53,065 nt of DNA, from the IMG/VR virus record IMGVR_UViG_3300031999_000029, positions 1 to 53,065 of that record. One strand, written 5' to 3'. Shown in pieces: positions 29,686 to 38,389 of the stretch (positions within the stretch are counted from its first letter, which is position 1; each line of letters opens with the position of its first letter). The DNA is from a virus. Under the pieces are notes generated by a model. It searched no databases, was not told the DNA's origin, and saw only the letters and a program-made list of their open reading frames with translations. The position numbers were made by a program, and so were the translations under genes.

Positions 29686-31698
29686 GTGGCTGGTTTCATT
29701 CGTCGCTTTCAGTCGTTCCCCGGTGTGGAAGTCATCACAGCAATCGAGGGTGTAGTGATCGTCGATCTTCCGCCTCCCGGCAGCATCAACGGTGTCGGCG
29801 TCGGCACGGTCGCCATCGTTGGTGAGTTTGCGGACATGACGTTCGCAACGTCTGTCGACTCCGTCGGCGTCGTTTCCACCAATCCGATCCCCGTCGAGGT
29901 TTTGACCGGGCAGGACATGCTCAACAAGGTGGGCGGCTTCGACTCCACGATCGGCGACACCGGTATCTCGGGCGGCAACGGCTTCATCGCGCTGCGCAAC
30001 AAGAAGTTTTCGCGGCTCGTCTTGGTGCCGATCAATCTGGCCTCCCCTCTCGGCGTGCGGCTCGCGCGATTCTTGCCGACGAACAAGGGTTCGACCAATC
30101 CGACCCCGGCGGTGCCGATCGCGGCTGCGACGGTGGCGGCGGGGCGCGAATTCAAATCGTCAACCAACCGCGCGCGTCTCGGCGCTCGCGTGGTCTTCAC
30201 GGACGCCGGCCACTACAAGCAAGGCGTCGACGGCGCCGTGACCGTGGCGGGCTCTCCCGCCGCGACGCAACTTTTCACCGCTGCCGGCGGCGCGTTCACT
30301 ACGGCGAAGAATGGCGGACCGGTTCAAGAGGGTGACATTCTGGTGGTCGGAGTCATCGGCGCGGCTGGTGCGCAAGGCAACAACGCCGGAGCCGGTTTGA
30401 ACTACGGCAATTTCAGAGTCGCCGCCGACGCAAGCTCGGCGACGCAACTCACTGTCGAGATGATCGACGGCATCAACTTCGATTGGGCGACGTCTGGCGG
30501 CAGCCTGGCGTGGCGCATTCATCCGTCCACCGACGCCGACACCGGCCTCAACCATCAGATGTCGGAAGCCGCTGGCTACACACTGCCGGCGCGGCCTCTC
30601 GATTCGACGATCGCCGCGAGCATCACTCTCGGCCCGACTCTCTCTCCACCCGTGCCGACCGCGTCGTCGTGGGATCCGCTGTCGGGCTTGCTCATGAAGA
30701 CGTCGCCGACGTCTCCCGGGCTGGCGTACGACGCCGATGTGCAGGCTCCGAATGCCGTGAGTCACGCGAAGCTCACGGCGCTCTATTCGACCGCGATTGA
30801 CGCGTTGCTGACCGACGATCTGCCGGCCCGCGATGTCAACATCGTGGTCGCGGCGAGACACAACTCGGACATCCGAACGAAGCTCAAGTCGCACGTGCTC
30901 ACCGCGAGCACGCAAGGCGTTGGCCGAGTGGCGGTTGTGTCGCCGGAGCTGACAACCCTATCGATCGATACGGTGGTCGGCGACAGCGATCCGGGCGTCG
31001 GGGCCAATCGCAACGAGCGCATTTTCTACGATTGGCCGGGCGCTCTCACCTTCATTCCGGAGGCGGTGGGCTTCAACATGAAGGGAGCCGACGGCAAGCT
31101 CTACGCCGACGGCAACGTCGACACGCATTTCGACGCGTGGATGGCGAGCATTTTGTCGGTGCTCGCTCCCGAGCGCAACCCCGGGCAAGCGGCGCCGCCG
31201 ATCCCCGAGATCCTCGCCCCCGTGAAGGGCGTGCAGCGCGGAGTGACCAAGTTGCAGATCGGCGACTACACGTTGCTTCGGCAGCGCGGAGTCGCGGCCT
31301 TGCGAATCGATCGCACGGTCGGGCCGATCATTCAATCCGGAATCACTTCGTCTCTCATTTCGGGCGAGAAGAACATCAATCGTCGGCGCATGGCGGACTT
31401 CCTCGAAGACTCCATGTCGCAACGGCTGGTGCAGTTCTCCAAGTTGCCGCTGACCCCGGCTCTCAAAGACACCATCGTCGGTGAAATGGATGCGTTTCTC
31501 GCGGGTCTGTTGTCGATTAACAACCCGCCGGCGCAGCGCATTGCCGGGTACATCATCGACGACAAGAGCGGTAACACGCCGGATCTCGAAGCCAAGGGCA
31601 TTTTCGTGGCGATTGCGAAAGTGCGCACGTTGGCGACGGCCGACTTCATTGTGCTCCAGGTGGAAGCGGGCGAGGGTGTGAACGTCACCGCGAAGTAG
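29686..31698 (+). CDS. Tail sheath protein (GTG start)
   Basis: 670 residues, a normal size for a large sheath. Starts MAGFIRRFQSFPGVEVI, the usual 'pgv.v' opening. The C-terminal third has the conserved sheath region: QIGDYTLLRQRGVAALRIDR, then KNINRRRMADFLEDSMSQRL (the 'nvRRl...i..sl' block) and a final beta domain LATADFIVLQVEAGEGVNV. An inserted beta-rich domain lies around 110-300. The sheath contracts to drive the tube into the cell. CTGTAGGAGG precedes the GTG; a 64-base gap lies upstream. Confidence 0.88.
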   Translation: MAGFIRRFQSFPGVEVITAIEGVVIVDLPPPGSINGVGVGTVAIVGEFADMTFATSVDSVGVVSTNPIPVEVLTGQDMLNKVGGFDSTIGDTGISGGNGFIALRNKKFSRLVLVPINLASPLGVRLARFLPTNKGSTNPTPAVPIAAATVAAGREFKSSTNRARLGARVVFTDAGHYKQGVDGAVTVAGSPAATQLFTAAGGAFTTAKNGGPVQEGDILVVGVIGAAGAQGNNAGAGLNYGNFRVAADASSATQLTVEMIDGINFDWATSGGSLAWRIHPSTDADTGLNHQMSEAAGYTLPARPLDSTIAASITLGPTLSPPVPTASSWDPLSGLLMKTSPTSPGLAYDADVQAPNAVSHAKLTALYSTAIDALLTDDLPARDVNIVVAARHNSDIRTKLKSHVLTASTQGVGRVAVVSPELTTLSIDTVVGDSDPGVGANRNERIFYDWPGALTFIPEAVGFNMKGADGKLYADGNVDTHFDAWMASILSVLAPERNPGQAAPPIPEILAPVKGVQRGVTKLQIGDYTLLRQRGVAALRIDRTVGPIIQSGITSSLISGEKNINRRRMADFLEDSMSQRLVQFSKLPLTPALKDTIVGEMDAFLAGLLSINNPPAQRIAGYIIDDKSGNTPDLEAKGIFVAIAKVRTLATADFIVLQVEAGEGVNVTAK

Positions 31699-31700
31699 GC

Positions 31701-31730
31701 TTGACTCTGTTCGTGCGGCAGTGGCATTCT
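31701..31730 (+). promoter_or_regulatory. Candidate promoter in the sheath-tube gap
   Basis: TTGACT (31701-31706), 18-base spacer, CATTCT (31725-31730), just after the sheath stop. The -10 lies inside a perfect 7-bp inverted repeat: CAGTGGC (31719-31725) / GCCACTG (31732-31738). It could drive a short RNA ending at the terminator below. A readthrough-only gap is the alternative. Confidence 0.35.
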
Positions 31731-31751
31731 AGCCACTGAATCACGGCTTCA

Positions 31752-31770
31752 CCCTCGCGTTTCGTGAGGG
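31752..31770 (+). other. Hairpin between sheath and tube genes
   Basis: CCCTCGCG (31752-31759) pairs with CGTGAGGG (31763-31770), eight pairs with one G-U and a 3-base loop. It stands directly before the terminator hairpin, so the gap folds into three tandem hairpins (31719-31738, this one, and 31776-31809). Confidence 0.55.
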
Positions 31771-31775
31771 GATAG

Positions 31776-31820
31776 GGCGCGTGAAGAGGCTTCGGCCACT
31801 TCACGCGCCTTTTTGTTTTT
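31776..31820 (+). terminator. Strong Rho-independent terminator between sheath and tube
   Basis: GGCGCGTGAAG (31776-31786) and CTTCACGCGCC (31799-31809) form a perfect 11-bp stem; the loop contains a GGC-TTCG-GCC mini-stem. TTTTTGTTTTT follows at once (31810-31820). This is the clearest terminator in the window. The tube start is only 29 bases beyond, with no promoter between, so tail genes downstream must rely on readthrough or antitermination. Confidence 0.9.
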
Positions 31821-31848
31821 GCACGGGCTGTGGCCCGAGGAGTGAAAA

Positions 31849-32280
31849 ATGGCGGACCAACGCATTAAAGGACAAGAAGTTGAAGTGCTACTCGTGGTCG
31901 ACGGTGATGTGCAGGACACCGTCACCGACGTGCGCTCGTTCGAGGTGGCAGCCAAGCTCGAATTGAAGGAAGAGGGCTACCTCGGCGAGAAGACGAACCG
32001 CTACGACGAAATCTTCAACGGGGTTCGCGGTCGCGTCGAGCTGCATTTCGAGAACAGCGACGTGTTCAGCACGATCCAATCGATCATCGACCGTGCCAAG
32101 CGGCGCACCCCGGGCACTCAGATCAACATCAAAGCGACGCTCAACTTCCCCAACGGGGACCGGCCTCGCGTGATGATCTCCGACGCGTTTTTCGGCGAAG
32201 TGCCGATTTCGTTCGGCAGCCGCGCCGACTACGGCACGGTCGGGCTCGACTTCTCGGCGTCGGACATCAGCATTCTGTAA
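31849..32280 (+). CDS. Tail tube protein
   Basis: 143 residues, ATG behind CGAGGAGTG, next after the sheath. Beta-rich with VEVLLVVDGDVQDTV, a helix-forming segment SDVFSTIQSIIDRAKRR and a final YGTVGLDFSASDISIL, consistent with the tube fold (beta barrel plus one helix). Rings of it form the inner tube. Confidence 0.75.
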   Translation: MADQRIKGQEVEVLLVVDGDVQDTVTDVRSFEVAAKLELKEEGYLGEKTNRYDEIFNGVRGRVELHFENSDVFSTIQSIIDRAKRRTPGTQINIKATLNFPNGDRPRVMISDAFFGEVPISFGSRADYGTVGLDFSASDISIL

Positions 32281-32310
32281 CCCAAGCCATTCACTTAAAC
32301 GGAGGGTGTC

Positions 32311-32685
32311 ATGGCAAACGCGATCAGAGAAAAGATAGAAGCGGCGAAAGCAGTACGACCGGTTTACGTGTACGAGATCCCGGCGTCTCTCGGCGACGAG
32401 GTCAAGACGATCGGGCTCGTGCAGCTCACGGCACACGAAGAAATGATGTGCGCCAAGCGGTCGAACGGCGACACGTTCAAAATGGCGTACGAGCAGTTGA
32501 AGCAGGCGCTCGTGGAAGTGAATGGGGAGACCGTGAAGATCGCCGACGGCTCGGCCGACGCTGCTTTTGGCAAGATGAGCCCACCCGTTCGACAGCTTCT
32601 CATGACAGCGCACGCGAAGCTGCATGCGCCGCCGGAGGAAGCGGTCGAGGATTTTCTGGCGAGTCGGCAAGTTCGGGTGGGCTAG
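32311..32685 (+). CDS. Tail assembly chaperone (upstream reading frame)
   Basis: 124 residues; ACGGAGGGTGTC precedes the ATG. Helical and acidic, between tube and tape measure, where the chaperone always lies. It contains VQLTAHEEMMCAKRSNGD and ends ASRQVRVG. Tail chaperones bind the tape measure protein and recruit tube subunits; they usually exist in a short form and a frameshifted long form (next entry). Confidence 0.72.
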   Translation: MANAIREKIEAAKAVRPVYVYEIPASLGDEVKTIGLVQLTAHEEMMCAKRSNGDTFKMAYEQLKQALVEVNGETVKIADGSADAAFGKMSPPVRQLLMTAHAKLHAPPEEAVEDFLASRQVRVG

Positions 32686-32906
32686 TCCATTACGGGGCGT
32701 TCCTACTCGCCACGAGCCGACTCGGGAGCGTGGACGAACACATGCGCCGGATCTGGCGCCTCGTGGCCTTCCTCGGGAGGTATGGGCATCAGCCGGTTGA
32801 GGATTGTTTGCACATGACGTTTGCCGACCTGTGCAGTTTGGCTGAAGGCGTCAGTGAATTGCTTCGGGAAGAGAGCGACGCGATGAGGACAAACGCCAAT
32901 GGTTGA
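32652..32906 (+). CDS. Tail assembly chaperone, -1 frameshift extension
   Basis: The -1 frame runs open past the short chaperone stop to 32906 and encodes VHYGAFLLATSRLGSVDEHM... to TNANG, a helical domain typical of second chaperone parts. A possible slip point is the four-T run in GATTTTC (32650-32656), where a UUU codon can re-pair after slipping back one base; it is not a full X-XXY-YYZ site. The entry start marks that point. Separate initiation at GTG 32730 or ATG 32742 is the alternative. Overlaps the tape measure start by eight bases. Confidence 0.6.
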   Translation, partial: FSGESASSGGLVHYGAFLLATSRLGSVDEHMRRIWRLVAFLGRYGHQPVEDCLHMTFADLCSLAEGVSELLREESDAMRTNANG

Positions 32907-34740
32907 CGTTGTCAATAATGTCTCTACCCGATTTTCGGTTGTAGACCAAGCGTCGCAACCGCTCGCGGCGATGTCCGGAGCCGCCGGCCGCATTTCCGGC
33001 ATGTTTGATCGCGCTTCGTCCGTACTCGGTTCGTTCGGCGTGTTGGCCGGAGCCGCTGCCGGGGCGTTTTCCGCCGTTGGCGCCATTAAAGGCACGATCG
33101 GCTTTCTGGAGTCGGTAAAGAAAGTTCGTGACTTCACAGGCATGGCGGCGAAAGAAGCCGGGGGGTTGATCGACGTTCTCGGGGATGCCGGGATCACGGG
33201 GCAAGAAGCCGTGACGGCGATGAACCGTCTCGCCATGGCTGGCAATAAAGCGAAGATGGCTGCCACCGGTTTCGGTGGCGCAACGCGCGGGAATCTGAAT
33301 CTCTTTAAGCAGTTTGGTTTGGCGGGGAAGACGCCGCAGCAACAATTTATGCAGCTCGCAAAGTCGGCACAAGCCCACAAGTTGTCGATTCAACAGTTGC
33401 AACAGCTCTATCGACTGCCCCCCGAAAGCGCGAGAAAGCTCATTAACGTACTCAAAGAGGGCCCAGGCGAGATCAAAAAACAGATCGACGAGTTTGACAA
33501 GCTGGGGATTTCTACCGACGAGCACGTGAACAGCGTGGCTCGAATTCAGAAATTGCAACGGCAGATCGCGTCGGGGTGGGAAAAAATTCAACTCGTGTTG
33601 GTGACGGAGCTTCTCCCGTACATTGAAGACGCCATGGATTACGTGGTGAAGAGGCTGCCGGAGTGGATCGAGAAAGCCAGAGAGTACGGGAAGATGTTCG
33701 GCGACTTTTTGCGCGAGCACCTCGACCTCGTCAAAGCCATCGGCAAGGCGATGATGCTCAACTTTTTTCTCCAAAAAGCTACGGGTCAAGGGCTTGGCGC
33801 GTGGGGAGGAAAGGCGGGGGGTCTCGCCAAGCGCTTTCTTGGTCAAGCGGGTGGCGCGGCAATAGATCCGATGTCTGCTGGCAGATTGGGGCGGGGTGCT
33901 GCGGCATTAGGAAAAGGGGCACTAGCGACGCCACGAGCGATTGCCGGCGAGTTTACGTCTTTATTCGAGCGCATCGTAGCCCGGTTTTCAGGTGCGAAAG
34001 TGTTGTCGGGAGAGTCTTTGCCTTTTGTCAAAGCAACGCCGATATGGGCGCGCATCACCGCAGGTCTTGGTCGTGTGTGGCCGGGGCTGCTGCGCTTTAC
34101 GACGGCAGCGTTGCGACTGGCGGGACCATTGGCGCTGCTGATGCTCGTCATCACTATCATATGGAAAGCCGTCAGCTTGATTCGAAGTAACTACGAGGGC
34201 ATTCGCACGCATATGTCGCAGCTCATCGAAACCATCATGGCTCGGTTTTCTGTCATTGGCGACATGCTCAGTCCCATTTTCGATGTGTTTGGTGATGAGG
34301 GCATCATAGGCAAGTTCTTCACACAGACCGTTTTCGTCGTGATCATGGCTTTAGGGGATATGCTGGACGGGATCATGCACGTCATTCAGACGATTATCTA
34401 CATGTTCTCGCACTGGACCAAGCTCGTCACGCATCCGATTGAGACGATGAAGAAGGGATGGGCAGAGACAGCGCGCCTCACTGCCGAGAAGGAGCGCCTA
34501 GCCGGAATCAAGGCGGCTATGGATCTCGGGCTAGAGCGCAAGAAGAAGACGGATGACGCCACCGCCGAAAAGCCTCCGGAGAACCACATTGATTTCCGTG
34601 GCAGCAAGTTCGACATCACGCAAACCTTCGCCGAGGGTTTCGATCCCGATCGTATCGCCGTCGCTTTCTCGAACGACTTGGCCGCGCTTGCTGATAAAAA
34701 AATCGGCCAGGGGTTCAATCCGTTGTTTTCGGGAACGTGA
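32899..34740 (+). CDS. Tape measure protein
   Basis: 613 residues. Starts MVDVVNNVSTRFSVVDQASQ, the usual 'f.v.D.as.pl' opening of tape measures, followed by Ala/Gly-rich helices (ASSVLGSFGVLAGAAAGAFS, about 40-59). Long helical regions and hydrophobic segments follow (LAGPLALLMLVITIIWKAVS, about 412-431, and one around 475-505) that may insert in the host membrane. The family sets tail length; by the rule of about 0.15 nm per residue this suggests a tail near 90 nm. The last 60 residues contain a compact end FDITQTFAEGFDPDRI. Confidence 0.82.
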   Translation: MVDVVNNVSTRFSVVDQASQPLAAMSGAAGRISGMFDRASSVLGSFGVLAGAAAGAFSAVGAIKGTIGFLESVKKVRDFTGMAAKEAGGLIDVLGDAGITGQEAVTAMNRLAMAGNKAKMAATGFGGATRGNLNLFKQFGLAGKTPQQQFMQLAKSAQAHKLSIQQLQQLYRLPPESARKLINVLKEGPGEIKKQIDEFDKLGISTDEHVNSVARIQKLQRQIASGWEKIQLVLVTELLPYIEDAMDYVVKRLPEWIEKAREYGKMFGDFLREHLDLVKAIGKAMMLNFFLQKATGQGLGAWGGKAGGLAKRFLGQAGGAAIDPMSAGRLGRGAAALGKGALATPRAIAGEFTSLFERIVARFSGAKVLSGESLPFVKATPIWARITAGLGRVWPGLLRFTTAALRLAGPLALLMLVITIIWKAVSLIRSNYEGIRTHMSQLIETIMARFSVIGDMLSPIFDVFGDEGIIGKFFTQTVFVVIMALGDMLDGIMHVIQTIIYMFSHWTKLVTHPIETMKKGWAETARLTAEKERLAGIKAAMDLGLERKKKTDDATAEKPPENHIDFRGSKFDITQTFAEGFDPDRIAVAFSNDLAALADKKIGQGFNPLFSGT

Positions 34741-34748
34741 GATAGGCC

Positions 34749-35867
34749 ATGGGTAGCCCGAGTTCATTGTCGATTAAGGAGCTGACCGGAGAAAGGCGAA
34801 AGCTGATCTTGCAGGGGCGGGCGCTCCCCTATAGGCCGCTCAAGCTCTCTGGAAAAATGCGTGCCGAATTCACGTGGTATCCCGGTAATCCGATCGCTTC
34901 GATTCAAATGCTCGGTACGCAAGAGGACGCGACTACGATCAACGGCATGTGGAAAGATCGCTTCTTGAAGACTACCACGGACAGCGGTTTGCCCGTGTTC
35001 GGACAGACTGCCGTGGCTCTCTATGAAGGGGCCGCAGTGCGGGACGTTTCCGATCTGGCGAAGGTGGTCGACGGGTTTCGCATGCGCGGACAGCTTCTCG
35101 AAGTGAAATGGGACGAAATCACCCGTCACGGCATCATGACGCAATTCGAGCAGACGTGGCAGCGGCGCGAAGACCTAGAGTGGTCGATTGAGTTTCAGTG
35201 GTCGAGTCGTGGCGAATTGGTTTTGCCCGTGGGTTTTGGCACGTCGTTGTCGATCGTCGACATCATCAACAAGATTCTTAACGCCGTTCAGGCGCTTTTA
35301 GACGCCGTGCAGGTGATCAAAGACGCGTTCGCCATGGTGGCGTCGATTATCAACCTCGTGAACAACGCCATCGACGCGATCGCCGATGCCGCCGCCGAGC
35401 TTTCGTCGATGGCGCAGCAGTTCGTCAATCTGGCGATGTCGGGTCCGGAGACGTTTCGCAAGGTCATTTCGACTCTGGAAACATTCAAAGACGAGGCGCA
35501 GTCGATCGTTTCGGCGTTTCAAAGTATTCCGGCTCGGGCACAGCGTGCCGTCACCGACGTTTCAACGGTCACTCAGGAGCAAGCAATCGACTCGGAAGAG
35601 AAGACACGCAAGGCCCGTCTTGCCGCCCGCAAGTTGCAGCGAGAAGCTGCTCGCCAGCAACAAGAGATGCTCGCCAACTCGTATCAACAGGCCACGCTCG
35701 CCGCGTTCGTGGCGCGCGAGGGACAGGACTTGCGCGACGTGTCGTCGCAATACTACGGCACCGCGAACGAATGGCGCCGTCTCGCGACGTACAATCACAT
35801 CAGCGGGAGCAGGCTCCATGCCGGCACGGTGGTTTTGGTGCCGAAACTCGGAACGGAAGGAACCTAG
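34749..35867 (+). CDS. LysM-containing baseplate/tail protein
   Basis: 372 residues. The N-terminal part is beta-rich (LILQGRALPYRPLKLSG, FTWYPGNPIASIQMLG); a long helical middle follows (about 165-310). The end is a LysM-type domain: EGQDLRDVSSQYYGTANEW, LATYNHISGSRLHAGTVVLV (about 325-365). Its place between tape measure and hub matches T4 gp53-like / P2 gpX-like baseplate proteins that bind peptidoglycan or join hub and tube. Confidence 0.78.
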   Translation: MGSPSSLSIKELTGERRKLILQGRALPYRPLKLSGKMRAEFTWYPGNPIASIQMLGTQEDATTINGMWKDRFLKTTTDSGLPVFGQTAVALYEGAAVRDVSDLAKVVDGFRMRGQLLEVKWDEITRHGIMTQFEQTWQRREDLEWSIEFQWSSRGELVLPVGFGTSLSIVDIINKILNAVQALLDAVQVIKDAFAMVASIINLVNNAIDAIADAAAELSSMAQQFVNLAMSGPETFRKVISTLETFKDEAQSIVSAFQSIPARAQRAVTDVSTVTQEQAIDSEEKTRKARLAARKLQREAARQQQEMLANSYQQATLAAFVAREGQDLRDVSSQYYGTANEWRRLATYNHISGSRLHAGTVVLVPKLGTEGT

Positions 35868-35869
35868 TC

Positions 35870-37672
35870 GTGCCGAGCCCGATTTCCGTTGCGTCTGTCT
35901 ACTACCCGAGTCTCGTGGTCAACTGCCAGATCCGCTTCGACAGCAAGCTCACGATCGCCCAACCGATTTCTGCGGACGAGCTGGCAGACAAAACCGGAGA
36001 CACGGAGCCCTCGTCGGTGCCACAGCCTCTCATTCTCTCGAAGTCTGGCAAAGACGACATGAGCGTCGTGGTCGGGCTCGTGCCGGTATCCGCCTCCGTC
36101 GAGATCCCCGGATACCGCAACGCCGGGTCGTTCGAGCTGGAATTTCTGTTTCGAGACTTCCCGATTGATCCGCGTGCAGTTCGAGCGATCGGCGTGGCAA
36201 TTCACCTCGACGCCGTGCCGGCTCTCGAATGGTCTTTTGGCATGACGGGGCACACCAGTCTCGGGCGCCGACGATCGATTGCTCAAACGACCGTCGACAA
36301 TCTGCTCTTAGCCGGTGTAGTCGACGACATTGTGACTGAGTACAACGACAGCGGCAGTCGCGTGAAGCTGTCGGGGCGCGACTTGCGCGGGATCCTGGCC
36401 GATACGAGCGCGACTGAGAAAACACTGAAGCAAATCGATCTGCGCGAGCCGCTAGACAAAGTGATCAAGCGGCTCGTGAACGAGCTGCACCCTCTCGGCA
36501 AGGGCATTCAAGTCGAGATCGATCCAAGCGAATGGCCGGATAAAAAGGTGCCGACCCCCTATGTCGAAGGGGATCTCACCCGTCCAAATTTCGACGCCGC
36601 CGGCCCTACAAAGCAGACGTCAAAGAAAAGCTCCGGCTCGAAAACCCCCTCTAAAACGAAAGGAGAGGCTGGGCGGATCAATTTTTGGGATCTAATCGTT
36701 CAGTGGTGTTTTTTGTGTGGCGCCGTGCCATATTTTGTTGGTTCAAATCTTCGGCTCCGGCCAACCCTCAATCTCTACGATCAACGCCGTCTCGACAAGG
36801 CTTTCGATCCTCGCTTCCCGACTCCGTTTTCAGGGGGTCACCCGAGAGACTTGGATCCGCCAACGGTGAAAGAATCGGAAACATTCGGATACCGGCGACT
36901 CGTTTTCGGTCGAGACATTGCCTCGTTGAAGTTCGATCGCAAAATTGGTGGCGTCAAGGTGCCTGTAATCGAGGTCAGTTCGATCGATACGGACAACACT
37001 ACAAAGGGGGTGAAGCAGAGATGGATCAAGGCGCAATACCCATCCGAAGAGGAAATCGAAGCCCGAGCCACGACCGTCGGCCCTAGCGGGGAAGCTGCCG
37101 AAACCTCTGTTTTGAGAGTGGCATACCCCGGTTGCAAAAATCAGGATCAGCTCTTGAGAGTCGCCAAGTCTCTACACGCCGAAATCGGGCGCCAGGAAAT
37201 CGGCGGCTCGTGCGAGACGAAGAACCTGGCGAGCTTCGGAGGCTCGAACCAAGATGCCGACATGCTCAAGATTCGACCTGGCGATCCCGTCGAGATCCGC
37301 ATGGATGGCTCAGGTCTCGGGACGTACCCGCCGATTATTTCGGAGCTGAACCAGCACTCGGCGCGGAGCTTCGAGGAAGAGGTCAAAGAGGTGGCGGCGA
37401 GACTCGGTGACGAGCATTTGGCCCGCGTGCTCGTCTCCACCAATCGGAAGATGATCACGGAGTTGCAACAGACGTTCCGCGTGGCCAACGTCCGATTCAC
37501 GTGGGATTCGAAATCGGGAGCCAAAGTCGAGTTCGATTTCCAGAACTACGTTGAAGCCCGTTTCACTGATCCAGACGACATGCCCGCACTGGTTCCGATT
37601 CCTCCGGCGTCGGTTCCGATTCCTCCGGCGTTGGTTCCGATTCCTCCGGCGTTGGTTCCGATTCCAGAGTGA
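35870..37672 (+). CDS. Baseplate hub protein, gpD/gp27-like (GTG start)
   Basis: 600 residues. Order (after LysM protein, before spike) and beta-barrel segments such as GSFELEFLFRDFPIDPRAVR, GVVDDIVTEYNDSGSRVKLSGRD and ILKIRPGDPVEI-like strands support a hub. A Lys/Ser/Thr-rich linker (about 245-265) splits it into two parts. The C-terminus is a repeat of PIPPALV units encoded by a 21-bp tandem repeat. Hub proteins form the trimer under the tube on which the spike sits. GTG is chosen as the first start after the LysM stop. Confidence 0.68.
   Translation: MPSPISVASVYYPSLVVNCQIRFDSKLTIAQPISADELADKTGDTEPSSVPQPLILSKSGKDDMSVVVGLVPVSASVEIPGYRNAGSFELEFLFRDFPIDPRAVRAIGVAIHLDAVPALEWSFGMTGHTSLGRRRSIAQTTVDNLLLAGVVDDIVTEYNDSGSRVKLSGRDLRGILADTSATEKTLKQIDLREPLDKVIKRLVNELHPLGKGIQVEIDPSEWPDKKVPTPYVEGDLTRPNFDAAGPTKQTSKKSSGSKTPSKTKGEAGRINFWDLIVQWCFLCGAVPYFVGSNLRLRPTLNLYDQRRLDKAFDPRFPTPFSGGHPRDLDPPTVKESETFGYRRLVFGRDIASLKFDRKIGGVKVPVIEVSSIDTDNTTKGVKQRWIKAQYPSEEEIEARATTVGPSGEAAETSVLRVAYPGCKNQDQLLRVAKSLHAEIGRQEIGGSCETKNLASFGGSNQDADMLKIRPGDPVEIRMDGSGLGTYPPIISELNQHSARSFEEEVKEVAARLGDEHLARVLVSTNRKMITELQQTFRVANVRFTWDSKSGAKVEFDFQNYVEARFTDPDDMPALVPIPPASVPIPPALVPIPPALVPIPE
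37591..37670 (+). repeat. 21-bp tandem repeat at the 3' end of the hub gene
   Basis: About 3.8 copies of GGTTCCGATTCCTCCGGCGT plus one base, starting at 37591, 37612, 37633 and 37654 (the last incomplete). The unit is seven codons, so copy changes keep the frame; it encodes VPIPPA[LS]. Near-perfect copies suggest recent expansion. Confidence 0.9.
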
Positions 37673-37693
37673 GGCTCGCGGTGCAGATTTAAC

Positions 37694-38386
37694 ATGAGAA
37701 AAACCCGCATATCTCGCACTCCGGACGTTCATCGCATGGGCATGGCGATGTCGTATCCCGGCATCGATCCGCGCACGTGGGTCTCGCTCGCCGTCGCTCT
37801 CGGTGACTCCGTCGTCGACAAAGATCACGGCGTCTACGTCGACGTGCAGCTCTTGCCGACGGGGGAAACGATGTCGGCGCGCGTGTCGGCAGACTACGTC
37901 GGCCAGGGCTTCGGCTTCTACGCAAAGATCAAAGATAACGACGATCTCGTGGTGGTCGTGCCGTCGGGAGACTCGGCACACGGGCCCGTCGTGGTGGCGC
38001 GACTGTGGTCTGCCGCCGATACGCCCCCGACCGAAGCTACCGACGATCCGACCGAAGTGATGCTCGTGATCGAGAAGGACAAGAGCTTGCGGCTCAAGGT
38101 AACTGGTTCTGGCAAGCTCTTCCTCGATGCGCCGGATGTCAGTATCGGGGATGTAGAAGCTGACGATTCCAAAGTCACGATGCTCGACGGCTCAAAGAGC
38201 GTCACCATTGCCGAGAATCTGCAAGATCTCTACGAAAAGGCTCTTGTTGGGATCAAAGCCATTTTCGATAACCATACCCACTCGACAGGCACCGGACCGT
38301 CCGGCCCGCCACTGGCTCCGAACGCCGCATTCCCCGCATGGGATTCCGCTATCAACTCCACAAAGATCAAGATGCCGAACGGGTGA
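37694..38386 (+). CDS. Baseplate spike protein, gpV/gp5-like
   Basis: 230 residues. An OB-fold-like N-terminal part (VYVDVQLLPTGETMSARV, then GFGFYAKIKDNDDLVVVVPSGDS, about 48-100) is followed by a beta-helix-like stretch with V-x-I-x repeats (SLRLKVTGSGKLFLDAPDVS). The end has DNHTHSTGTGPSGPP, the metal-binding-like 'H.H......SGPP' region common near the end of gpV-type proteins. It forms the membrane-piercing tip. ATG is 21 bases after the hub stop. Confidence 0.78.
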   Translation: MRKTRISRTPDVHRMGMAMSYPGIDPRTWVSLAVALGDSVVDKDHGVYVDVQLLPTGETMSARVSADYVGQGFGFYAKIKDNDDLVVVVPSGDSAHGPVVVARLWSAADTPPTEATDDPTEVMLVIEKDKSLRLKVTGSGKLFLDAPDVSIGDVEADDSKVTMLDGSKSVTIAENLQDLYEKALVGIKAIFDNHTHSTGTGPSGPPLAPNAAFPAWDSAINSTKIKMPNG

Positions 38387-38389
38387 CAG

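Noticed and set aside
29709-31422. Several - strand frames opposite the sheath gene
   Set aside because: Shadows of a confirmed long gene; no starts with SD and no neighbouring - strand genes.
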